Positions 12,542-23,137 of a stretch of 64,000 nt of DNA are shown one piece after another. The number at the start of each line of letters is the position of its first letter. Positions within the stretch are counted from its first letter, which is position 1. The translations under genes and the position numbers were made by a program. Under the pieces are notes generated by a model. That model was given only the letters and a program-made list of their open reading frames with translations. It ran no database searches and was not told the origin of the DNA. Origin of the DNA: Melastoma dodecandrum. Lineage: Eukaryota > Streptophyta > Magnoliopsida > Myrtales > Melastomataceae. The stretch is from assembly GCA_029817715.1 (NCBI GenBank), contig JARUPY010000539.1, positions 6,857,501 through 6,921,500 of the forward strand, written 5' to 3'.

Positions 12542-12546
12542 GATGC
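12542..12546 (+). other. target-site duplication of E2 (left), GATGC
   Basis: GATGC directly precedes the TG of the 5' LTR and is repeated exactly at 23138-23142 after the CA of the 3' LTR. Confidence 0.93.
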
Positions 12547-13736
12547 TGATAACTCTAAGAAATTAGAGTTATATGTCTCATTTAGGAGCCTAATTAATGA
12601 TAGATATCCGACATTTATGGGCATATATAGTTAGTTGCATGTTATTTTTGAGTTAGTCGTTTTGTTTGGATATGTTTTGCACTTGTGAGGTTCATTGCAG
12701 GAAAAGGAGTTGACACAACGAGAAATTCATGTCGAGGAAGACATCTTGAAGGAGGAGTGACAAGACGGTTGATGGTAGAGTTGCCGAGAGGGAAGCTGGT
12801 GGACATGAAGTTTTGTGCAGCCACACGAGGATTCCGTGCAGCCACACGAGATGAGAAGATCTTTTTATATTATTTCCAAATCTTGTGGGTATTTTGGGGA
12901 AGATTTACCCTACATATAAAAGGGTTTAAAACATGAGGAAGAAGGGAGGAGAGACTAGACGACGACTAAGGAAGAGGGATCAGAGAAGACGATGGAGATT
13001 ACCTTTTCTTTTCTTTTCTTGTTTTGCTTGTTGGCTAGGATGCAAAACTAAATCTTTTATCTAGGACGGTGATGAACCGACTCGTGTAGTGATTGTCTAA
13101 ACTCTTTTCGGAATCGATTTGTGGAGTTTCACGTTTGCTTATGTTCTCTTGTGCTTAATGCTTGCATATTGGGTTGATCGCCGATTTGCTTGATTCCTTA
13201 TCCTTTAGTAGACTCGAGAGAGGGACTTATGATTAGAAGAGGGAGAATATAACCTAGATTAAGTATGAGAGACCAGGTTTACTCAGAGGAGTATAGAGAT
13301 ATATGCTCGTAGGTAACCGAGATAACAATTAGCGCTTAAAAGGATTATAACTGTTCGTGCATCACTATAGAGATATAGGTTTACGGATAATCTATAATTC
13401 ACCGTTACAAACTCGATAGAGGTCTAACGAACAACAAGAATTGTGGTTAGTAAACGGGAAACTGAGAGAATTGAGGAAGAGAGAGCACAGATAATTCATG
13501 AACGATAGGGGATTCATAGTCCTGGGTTTTTCATCAATCGATTTATTCTATACTTTCTTTTATTCAGTTGTTATTTTCATTCTTATATTAAACCTATTAA
13601 ATCTTCACCGGCTAGATTAAGACATGTTAAGTTGATAATCGACAAAATATTCTGAATAATCTCCGTGGGAACGACTTTTACTCACCACTTTATTACTTGT
13701 GCGACCCGTATACTTGCGTGTGCGTTTCTGCGAACA
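12547..13736 (+). repeat. 5' LTR of E2
   Basis: 1190 bp, TGATAACTC...GCGAACA. It differs from the 3' LTR by scattered substitutions and one 21-bp tandem unit: the motif GTGCAGCCACACGAG is present twice here (about 12812-12850) but once in the 3' LTR. Confidence 0.95.
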
Positions 13737-13742
13737 AGTTTT

Positions 13743-13760
13743 TGGCACCGTTGCCGGGGA
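13743..13760 (+). other. primer-binding site of E2 (tRNA-Asp type)
   Basis: TGGCACCGTTGCCGGGGA lies 7 nt after the 5' LTR. It matches the complement of the plant tRNA-Asp(GUC) 3' end at 17 of 18 positions (A for G at position 5). E3 has the perfect version. Confidence 0.85.
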
Positions 13761-13859
13761 TTGTGCCAAAATTTATTTTCTTATTACTTTTCATTTATCA
13801 AGTGCTTAAATTTAGTCACCTTTTACATTTCGCAGGTGTATGCGACACTGTGAAGTGAA

Positions 13860-14783
13860 AACGAGCTACTATTTGACCCTGAGATTGAGCGAACTTTTTG
13901 GATATTGAGAAGAGGTCAAAAGAAATCAATGGCGAACGCAAATAATCGTTTGAACGTTGAAGATCCGCAACAAAGAAGGACGATGCGGGAATATGCACAA
14001 CCAACTCCACAAAATCATGCAGGATTCCTATGTCCAGAAATACAAGCAGACATGTTTGAGATTAAGCCATCTATTATTCATATGATTGAAAATTTTAATT
14101 TTGGTGGTTTGATAAATGAAGATCCACATTGGCACCTGACACGTTTTGAGGATTTGTGTGCAACTTTCAGGTATAATGGAGTATCAGCAGAAGCAATCAA
14201 GTTGAGGCTATTTCCATTCTCACTTCGGGATAAAGCTAGATCGTGGTTATTTTCGTTGTCCGGTGAATCAGTCAGCTCATGGGATGATCTCAGAAAGCAT
14301 TTTTTGTCAAAGTACTACCCACCGAGCAGGACTGTAAAAATAAGGAATGATATCACCTCATTTCGCCAACTACCCAATGAATCTATATATGAAGCATGGG
14401 ACAGATTCAAGGAGTTGCAAAGGTTATGTCCCCACCACGACATACCTAAGTGGATGTTGGTTCAAAGCTTTTATGATGGGTTAGCGGAGCAACTTCAATC
14501 AACAATTGACTCAGCTGCTGGGGGTACAATAATGAACAAAACTCCAGAAGATGCTTTGGAATTGTTCGAAGCAATGGTAACTAATGGCAAGAGAAGAACA
14601 CCAGCAAGAGGAGGAGGCTATCATCAACTTGACGCCATAACCACTCTCAGTGCTCAATTGGAAACTCTCACAAAAGAAATGGCTGCATTACGCACCTCAT
14701 CTCAGACATCTAATAATGCTCGTGCTAATTTGCTGGTTATGGAAATGCAAGAATCGGACGATATGTGGATACCAACAATATAA
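13860..14783 (+). pseudogene. E2 gag (broken)
   Basis: Capsid-type retrotransposon gag. Sequence upstream of the ATG at 13929 still reads FDPEIERTF in frame, as in E3, so the original start was farther upstream and is lost. The gag core is clear: HLTRFEDLCATFRYNG, then LRDKARSWLFSL, FLSKYYPPSRT and YEAWDRFKELQRLCP. The C-terminal frame shifts near 14720 and ends at 14783; the region that carries a C-x2-C-x3-H-x4-C knuckle in E3 has lost it here. Homology resumes in another frame at 14765. Confidence 0.85.
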
Positions 14784-17700
14784 ACAACCCGTTCTCCAAC
14801 ACATACAATTCGGGATGGCGGAATCACCCTAATTTCACTTGGCGAAATAACCAAGACCATCAAGATCCAAGCCAGCTAAGAACAAGCCAACCACCAGGCT
14901 TTACAACTCCAATGCGACAACCCGTAGGTGAGCCCAAATCTAATGTTGAGGATTTGCTGAGACAGGTACTTGCAAGCAATGAAGAAGTCCGGAAGCAACA
15001 TGAGGAGACACGGAAGCAGCAAGAATTGATGTTAAAGGACCATGCAACTTCAATCAAACAATTAGAGATGCAGATAGGTCAAATAGCAGGATCTTTGGTC
15101 ATGCGACCGCATGGAGCGTTACCAAGCAACACGGAGCTCAACCCAAAAAATCGGGAAAATTGCAATGCCATCACTCTACGAAATGGAAAGGATCTTGAAG
15201 AAGAATTTGAGAGAGAAGAAGCTGAAAAGGAACATGCTCGCGAAAGACGACAAAATAAGGTACGTGAGGAAGAGTCTAAAAATGACTCCGAACAGCTTGT
15301 CGCAGCTACACCTGTACGTACCAATCCTGTTCCTATAGTTCCAAAAATTCCTTTCCCACAAAGACTTAGAAAACACGCTGACAAGCAATAATTTAAGAAA
15401 TTTCTTGAGGTCTTTACAATGCTGCAGATTAACATCCCATTCGCGGAGGCTCTTGGGCAAATGCCGAGCTACGTAAAGTTTATGAAAGACATTCTCTCGA
15501 AGAAAAGGAAGCTCGGTGGTCCTGAAACAATCTCCTTAATAGAAGAATGCAGCGCAATATTACAAAGGAAACTCCCTCCTAAGCTTGAGGATCCAAGTAA
15601 GTTTACCATCCCGTGTAACATTGGGAAGGAATTTTTCGGACATGCCTTATGCGACCTAGGAGCGAGTATCAACTTGATGCCGTTCTCTGTTTTTGAGAAA
15701 TTGAATATCGATGAGGTAAGACCTACATCACTCACTTTACAATTAGCTGATCGATCTTATACTTATCCTAAGGATATTGTGGAGGATGTTTTGGTGAAGG
15801 TTGACAAGTTCATATTTCCCACTGATTTTGTGATTTTGGACTATGAAGAAGATCGTGAGATTCCCACCTTCCTAGGATGACCGTTCCTAGCCATAGGGAG
15901 AACACTAATTGATGTCCAAAATGGGGAACTGACGATGAGAGTTCATGACCAGGAGGTAACCTTCAACATTTATAATGCTATGAAGATGCCTAATGAATTT
16001 GATGAGTGCAGTTACGTAGACATAATTGAAGAAGTCGCCTACGAGACGCTTCTAGAATCTTGTGAGTTGGAGTTAGAGGAAGAAAAGCCGCATAAAAATG
16101 CACCGCATGGCGAGAAAATTGAGAAAGGAGATGTGGCATATATATGTCAATTCCCAAGAGTGGAACCTCTTGATCGTCCCTCATTGATAACAAAGCCATC
16201 CATTGAAGAACCTCCAAAGTTAGAACTAAAACTGTTGCCCGAGCATTTGAGATACTCTTAATTGGGTAAGGAAAACACTCTTCCAGTTATTATATCATCA
16301 TCATTGACTAAAAAGCAGGAGGAGATGTTGTTACAAGTGCTTCGAGAGCATAAGACAGCCATTGGATGGGCAATCGCGGACATCAAGGGGATTAGTCCAA
16401 CACTTTGCATGCATAAGATCGTGTTGGACAATGACAAAAAGCCTACGGTTGAGCAACATCGAAGACTGAACCCGCATATGAAGGAAGTGGTGAGGAAAGA
16501 AATTATTAAGAGGCTTGATGCATGTATTATTTATCCGATCTCGGATAGTCTGTGGGTGAGTCCAATACAATGTGTGCCGAAGAAAGGAGGCATGACAGTT
16601 GTTGAAAATAGCAAAAACGAACTCATCCCAACAAGGACAGTCACGGGCTGGAGAGTATGCATGGACTATCGAAAACTCAATGCAGCCACATGTAAGGACC
16701 ACTTCCCACTTCCCTTTATTGATCAGATGTTGGATCGACTTGCAGGTAAAAGTTATTATTGTTTTCTTGACGGTTATTCTGGTTATAACCAAATAGCAAT
16801 TGCACCAGAGGATCAGGAAAAGACCACATTCACTTGCCCTTATGGTACGTTTGCTTTTCGCTGAATGCCGTTTGGTTTATGTAACGCACCTACCACTTTT
16901 CAGCGGTGTATGACAGCAATCTTTTCTGACATAATTGAGAAGACCATTGAGGTATTTATGGATGATTTCTCCGTATTCGGATTAACATTTGAAAACTGTT
17001 TAGATAACCTTGAGGCTGTCCTAAATCGTTGTGAGGAGATAAATTTGATTTTAAACTGGGAAAAATGTCATTTCATGGTGCGAGAAGGTGTTGTTCTTGG
17101 CCATAGGATTTCTAAGAGCGGTATTAAAGTTGACAAGGCTAAAGTGGAGACAATCGAGAAATTGCCGCCTCCAACATCGGTAAAGGGTGTACGAAGCTTC
17201 TTGGGCCATGCCGGATTCTATAGGCGATTCATAAAAGACTTCTCCAAGATTACCAAACCGTTATGTAACCTCTTGGAGAAAGATGCACCTTTTGTGTTTG
17301 ACGGTAAGTGTTTAGAAGCATTTCTTGAGTTGAAAGGAGGGTTAGTCTCCGCTCCGATCATCATAGCTCCTAATTGGACTCTCCCGTTTGAACTTATGTG
17401 TGATGCTAGTGACACAGCCGTAGGAGCTGTTTTAGGGCAGAAAAAGGATAAGCATTTTCATGCAATCTACTACGCTAGCAAAACACTAGATTCAGCGCAA
17501 GTAAATTACACCACAACTGAAAAAGAAATGTTTGCAATTGTGTTTGCTTTTGAAAACTTTAGATCGTATCTGATTGGATTTGCAGTTGTTGTTCATATTG
17601 ACCATACAGCTATACGATACTTAATTTCTAAAGCTGATGCAAAACCAAGATTAATTCGTTGGGTGTTATTGTTGCAAGAGTTCGACCTAACTATTGTGGA

Positions 17701-19066
17701 CAGGAAAGGGACCGAGAACCAGGTGGCAGATCACTTGTCAAGATTGGAAGAGGGAAATGTGGCTGCACATTCAACAATGATTGACGATTCGTTTCCAGAT
17801 GAACAACTTCTCACTATTGATGTAACTGCTCCGTGGTACGCCGACTATGTAAATTACATCGTAGCAAACGTTTTTCATTCGAACATTACAAGTCAACAAC
17901 GCAAGAGTTTTGTACATGAAGTTAAGTTTTATATGTGGGATGAACCTTTTCTTTTCAAGAAATGTGCAGACCAGGTCACTCGACGATGCGTCCCTGAAGA
18001 GGAAATAATGTCGATTCTTGAGTAATGCCATGCAGCTCCATATGGGGGACACTTCGGCGGTCACAAAACCGCAACAAAAATTCTTCAGTCAGGTTTCTTT
18101 TGGCCTACAATTTTTAAAGATGCTCATAATTTTGTTGCCCATTGTGATCGTTGCCAACGTGTGGGAAATATTTCTCGTCATGATGAGATGCCTCTACAAA
18201 ACATATTAGAAGTGGAAATCTTTGATGTGTGGGGAATAGACTTCATGGGTCCCTTTGTCGATTCTTTTAAGAATAGATACATTTTAGTTGCAGTTGACTA
18301 TGTATCTAAATGGATTGAAGCAGTTGCATTGCCAACTAATGATGCTCGTGGAGTGTTAAAGTTTATCAAACAGATTTTCACGCGTTTTGGAGCACCAAGG
18401 GCCATTATTAGTGACGACGGAGCACATTTCTGCAATGGGAAATTCACCGCACTCATGAGAAAGTACGGAGTCAAGCACAAGATAGCATTGTCGTACCATC
18501 CGCAAACATGTGGCCAAGTGGAAGTGTCAAATAGAGAAATAAAGAGGATATTGGAAAAAACGGTGAGCACTAACAGGAAGGATTGGTCAATCAAATTGGA
18601 TGATGCTATATGGGTATATCGGACAGCTTTCAAGACCCCAATTGGGACATCGCCATACAAGTTGGTCTTTGGAAAAGCATGCCATCTGCCAATGGAACTA
18701 GAGCATAAAGCGTATTGGGCGATTCGAAAGCTTAACATGGATCCAACAGCGGTAGGAAAATATAGACTGATGCAACTGCATGAAATGGAAGAATTCTGGA
18801 CGGAAGCTTATGAGAATGCCCGAATATATAAAGAGAAAACCAAAGCATTGCATGATCGTCGAATTAAAGATCGCAAATTTTCTCCAGGTCAGCTCGTGCT
18901 TCTATTTAACTCACGTCTTAAGTTATTTCCAGGAAAACTTAAATCCCGTTGGTCCGGACCATTCAAGAACACTCAGGTATTATCTTACGGAGCTCTCGAA
19001 TTGATGGGAAATGATGATTCAAACAAGTTTAAGGTGGTGTTGTTAACCAGGACCCGACAACACTAA
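14765..19066 (+). pseudogene. E2 pol: protease, RT, RNase H, integrase (5 premature stops)
   Basis: One reading frame runs through the whole polyprotein but is broken at 15389 (TAA), 15878 (TGA), 16259 (TAA), 16862 (TGA) and 18023 (TAA). Comparison with E1 and E3 shows four of the five arise from CAA or CGA by C-to-T change. Domains: gag tail NAITLRNGKDLE; aspartic protease with CDLGASINLMPF (about 15650); RT with VCMDYRKLNAA, FLDGYSGYNQI and the catalytic [10 protein letters not shown]; RNase H with FELMCDASD, where the usual TDH is changed to IDH; integrase with GGHFGGH and CDRCQR, and D, D, E in [17 protein letters not shown] and [10 protein letters not shown]. Near 19035 a small deletion shifts the last residues out of frame. 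Confidence 0.93.
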
Positions 19067-19096
19067 TGATGGAAGACGCCTAACATAGTCAAGCCG

Positions 19097-19137
19097 ACGA
19101 CGTTAAATCAAGCACTTATTGGGAGGCAACCCAATAT
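19097..19137 (+). other. conserved post-pol hairpin of E2
   Basis: TATTGGG-AGGCAA-CCCAATA at 19117-19136: a 7-bp stem with the same AGGCAA loop as in E1 and E3. Where they have C-G as an outer pair, E2 has A-T on both sides, which preserves pairing. Confidence 0.75.
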
Positions 19138-19164
19138 TCTATTTTAGTTAATTTACGTATTTTA

Positions 19165-19392
19165 CTTCATTTTATTTTATTTTATTTTATTTTTTATGCA
19201 GGTAATAAGCAGGTACAGAATGTTCTGTGCGGCCACACGAAATTTTTGTGTGGCCACACGAGGGGCGACCAGTAATCCACAGAAGGTTCTATACGGCCGC
19301 AAGAATTCTTGTGTGGCCGCACAGACAACACCCTTCCAGGCACAGAACATTCTGTGCAGCCACACGAAACTTTTATGTGGCTGCACGACCCC
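19165..19392 (+). repeat. TTTTA tract and GGCCACACGA-type array of E2
   Basis: A (TTTTA)n run at about 19165-19195 is followed by an imperfect tandem array of units holding a CAGAAxxTTCTGTGC segment and GCGGCCACACGA or GCAGCCACACGA. It sits exactly where E1 has GCAGCTGCAC repeats and E3 has GCAGCTGCGG repeats. The same CAGCCACACGA motif occurs in E2's own LTRs. Confidence 0.8.
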
Positions 19393-19841
19393 ATTTAATT
19401 AAAAAAAAAATCGAAAATTGAAAATCATAAAATAGCTGCTCGAGACTTTTTGTTTGTTCCTTTTTTTTCCCATCCATCCTTATTTTTTTTTGTTCCTTCT
19501 CTCCAGCAAGAAGAGACCCACTTCGACCGTCCCCCTAAATCAACCCTTGCCGGTTTGCCCCAGCGAAAGCGCCGTCTATCCTTTGGGTAAGACAAGGAAG
19601 AACACCCACTTTGGTCGTCCTCCACACTCTCGCCCACACCGGCCGATTTCCGAAATTCCCATCCGAATCCATCAACTAGGAGTGGTGGGTCTTCTTCTTC
19701 CCCAAGGAGTGCCCATCCGAATCGATCACTCGACAACTCGACTTACCCGCAATTTGTCTCTTCCAACCCACCTCTTTTTGGGTACCGTCTAGATTAGGGT
19801 TTTTCTTTGTTATTGCGTGCTTGGGTAGTTTGGGTTGCTTA

Positions 19842-20921
19842 TGGCACCTAAGAAGAAGTCGAAAACCATCGAGGACCCCCCACGAGGGCTAGGGTGAGAT
19901 GGAGTTTGTCGGAGGAAGCGGAGGAGCGCTACCGTCAAGCCTTGATAAATCGGACAATTGTCCCGGAACGAGGCCTTGATTATAATCACTCGGGAATGTA
20001 CGAATTTCGGAACTTAATTGTCAAATTACATTGGGAGAAGTTGGGCGTGTCGCCGGGTTCGATTGTAGTGCCGATTGTGCGTGAATTTTATGCCAATGCT
20101 GGTAATGCGGGAAATCCACCGGATGTCATTCATGTGAGAGGAAAATTGGTTAACTTTAGTGCTGCAGTAATAGCCGAGCTTTATGAACTTCCTAGGATCG
20201 AACGTGATGATTTTAGGGTAGCCTTGGAGGAAGATTTTAATCCGGCTGATGTTTTAGAATGTATCACAACCATAGGCTCGACTTGGAAAATGTCTAAAGC
20301 GAATAAGCCCTTGGCCCTTAGAAATAACGATTTTATCCCGAGGCTCGCATGTGGTTACACTTCATATCTAGCAGACTTATCCCTGGAACGAACACGACAC
20401 ATGTTACCAAGGATAGAGCGGTGTTAATCTTTTGCATCATGGAAGGTAAGCAAATTGACATAGGAGCATTGATTTATCGCATGCTAACAAAAGCATTGCA
20501 GGATCCCAAGCTCGGGATGTGGTTCCCTACTATAATTTTTGAATTATGCGGACGAGCGGGAGTGATTTGGGATGTTAAGGAAGAGTTGCTTCACCCTCCA
20601 AAGCCGATTAATGGGGCTACCTTGAACAAGATGTCGCAGGACTTTTATCACAAACATGATAACGTTGAAGGTAATATGTCTCAACCCGCAGAAAAACATA
20701 TCACTAATCCTTCTAGTGTTGCAGCATCTTCATCTACAATAAGCATCGACTTTGCTAACCAATGGCATCAAATGGATAAATTTATGCGTAATCAAGTCGA
20801 GTGCAATCGAAGGTTTGCGGCAGCCTTAAATGTGGACATCACCGATCTTGAAGATCCGTTTGCACATATCACATCCAACAATGATGACGACATGAATGAT
20901 GAATCAGAAGATGATGATTAA
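19842..20921 (+). pseudogene. E2 third ORF, plant-transposon-domain protein (broken)
   Basis: Starts MAPKKKSK at 19842, shifts frame in a C-run near 19880, reads RWSLSEEAEERYRQ, shifts again near 20350 and continues to 20921 with an acidic end (DDDMNDESEDDD). The core motif VPIVREFYANAG, then VRGKLVNFSAAVIAELYELP, is the domain found 3' of pol in many Athila-lineage elements (described as a putative plant transposon protein, sometimes called env-like). No signal peptide or membrane span is seen, so an envelope role is not supported. The homologue in E3 is at 49057-50190. Confidence 0.75.
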
Positions 20922-21968
20922 GGCACGTCTCGTCTCCCCTAATCCAATTGTTTCTTTTATTTTTCTGAATTCCTTTACCATTGGGACGATGCTTCGTCTA
21001 GGTTTGGGGGATTTGCATTTGCATTGTCTTTAGGTTAGATTAGCCGAATGCATGAGATTAGTTCTGCATATTTTCATTTTAGGGAGTCGGAGTTGTGTTC
21101 CATGATGTGATTAATTGGTTACGATTATAGTTGTGGAAGGATGAGAGTCCGAACTTTGACTCGTGTGAGGTGACATCGTGTTCCTATCCAATACTAGGGA
21201 AGAAATTGTTTTTACGGCTGAAACGAGTCCAAATCTCATAGAGTACATGAAAGTTAGGGAGGAGTAGAGCCACCTTAATAACCTTGTGAAGCGAACCTTT
21301 AGGTACTTAAAAAAAAAACTCTTGCCAAGGCTCTGAGTACCGATGTTCAGGCAGAAAAAAATAAAAAAAAGTAAAAAAAAAAGAAAAGAAGAAGAAAGAA
21401 AGTATGAAAAAAAAATCAATAAAATGCCTGAATAAATACTTGTGGTGTGAGTCTTAATAGTGGTGGCTTGAGTATTAGATCCGAGGGGTGCTTTATCACC
21501 TAATGCCTTGGACCAACTGGTTCGAGAGTCATTGGTCGAAAGCTCGATACATGAGTCTCCATTATTACTGATAAGACATTTATAGTCGAGTAAGAAAATG
21601 AAAGAAAAGGTTGAGAAATTTGTGGTATGTTGTGATACCTGGAGCAAGCAGATCGATGTGTTGAGGTGGTTTTGCAAATCATCATTCTGAAATGTGCTGT
21701 TTGAGTGATGGACTTGTTTTAAGCTGAAAATGTGGTTGTTGAAAATTTTTTTTATGAAATGCGGGTGGAGGATAGGGACATGAGGTTGTCGAAACACAAG
21801 TTGGGTAAGGACAGGAATCTGACTATGCTGTTTGAGTAGTTGATATATGAGAACAAAGAGCTTGATTGATGACTCGGACGACCATGATTTAGTTTTCATT
21901 AGAGTGCTTTAGGTGCATTGTTTTCTTTTCGTTTTGCTCGGGACTAGCAAAAATTAGGTTTGGGGGTG
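20922..21968 (+). other. 3' noncoding region of E2 with two polypurine-like tracts
   Basis: A hairpin GACGA-TGCT-TCGTC (about 20986-20999) precedes a first tract GGTTTGGGGG at 21001-21010. The conserved block 21425-21595 has CCGAGG...CCTTGG around GGTG/CACC, then a hairpin GGACC-AACT-GGTTC at 21510-21523. The true polypurine tract AGGTTTGGGGGTG directly precedes the LTR and itself follows a TTGCT...AGCAA inverted repeat (about 21934-21950). No coding potential. Confidence 0.7.
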
Positions 21969-23137
21969 TGATAACTCCAAGAAATTGGAGTTATATGTCT
22001 CATTTAGGAGCCTAATTAATGATAGATATCCGACATTTACGAGCATATATAGTTAGTTGCATGTTATTTTTGAGTTAGTCGTTTTGTTTGGATATGTTTT
22101 GCACTTGTGAGGTTCTTTGCAGGAAAAGGGGTTGACACGACGAGAAATTCATGTCGAGGAAGACATCTTGAAGGAGGAGTGACAAGACGGTTGATTGGTA
22201 GAGTTGCCGAGAGGGAAGCTGGTGGACAGGAAGTTTTGTGCAGCCACACGAGACGAGAAGATCTTTTTATATTATTTCCAAATCTTGTGGGTGTTTTGGG
22301 GAAGATTTACCCTACATATAAAAGGGTTTAAAACATGAGGAAGGAGGGAGGAGTGACTAGACGACGGCTAAAGAAGAGGGATCAGAGAAGACGATGGAGA
22401 TTACCTTTTCTTTCTTTTCTTGTTTTGCTTGTTGGCTAGGATGCAAAACTAAATCTTTTATCTAGGACGGTGATGAACCGACTCGTGTAGTGATTGTCTA
22501 AACTCTTTTCGGAATCGATTCGTGGAGTTTCACGTTTGCTTATGTTCTCTTGTGCTTAATGCTTGCATATTAGGTTGATCGCCGATTTGCTTGATTCCTT
22601 ATCCTTTAGTAGACTCGAGAGAGGGACTTAGGATTAGAAGATGGAGAATATAACCTAGATTAAGTCTGAGAGATCAGGTTAACTCAGAGGAGTATAGAGA
22701 TATATGCTCGTAGGTAACCGAGATAACAATTGGCGCTTAAAAGGATTATAATTGTTCGTGCATCACTATAACGATATAGGTTTACGGATAATCTATAATT
22801 CACCGTTACAAACTCGAGAGAAGTCTAACGAACAACAAGAATTGTGGTTAGTAAACGGGAAACTGAGAGAATTGAGGAAGAGAGAACACAGATAATTCAT
22901 GAACGATAGGGGATTCATAGTCCTGGGTTTTTCATCCACCGATTTATTCTATACTTGCTTTTATTCAGTTGTTATTTTCATTCTTATATTAAACCTATTA
23001 AATCTTCACCGGCTAGATTAAGACTTGTTAAGTTGATAATCGACAAAATATTCTGAACAATCTCCGTGGGAACGACTTTTACTCACTACTTTATTACTTG
23101 TGCGACCCGTATACTTGCGTGTGCGTTTCTGCGAACA
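21969..23137 (+). repeat. 3' LTR of E2
   Basis: 1169 bp, TGATAACTCC...GCGAACA, then the duplicated GATGC. It matches the 5' LTR throughout except for scattered substitutions and one 21-bp unit missing near 22250. Confidence 0.95.

Larger units (their letters stand above)
10660..12546 (-). mobile_element. decayed Mutator-like element with plant mobile domain, left part
   Basis: Minus-strand relics of a MULE: a SWIM-type zinc-finger segment (11908-12192) and a plant-mobile-domain-like segment (about 10740-11600). The element is cut by E2, and the transposase catalytic part continues beyond E2 at 23143 and above. The left edge is set by a palindromic sequence at about 10663-10705, which has a related copy near 24690-24740 on the other side. 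Terminal inverted repeats were not established. Confidence 0.6.
12547..23137 (+). mobile_element. complete Athila-type Ty3/gypsy element E2
   Basis: 10,591 bp with LTRs 12547-13736 and 21969-23137, flanked by GATGC. A tRNA-Asp-type primer site follows the 5' LTR and a polypurine tract precedes the 3' LTR. Internal order: gag, protease, reverse transcriptase, RNase H, integrase, post-pol hairpin, short-motif array, third ORF, 3' noncoding region. The polyprotein frame has five premature stops and at least two frameshifts, so it is not autonomous. It inserted into a decayed MULE. Confidence 0.96.

Noticed and set aside
19842..20921. envelope gene in E2
   Set aside because: Often called env-like by position, but no signal peptide, membrane span or envelope motif is visible.
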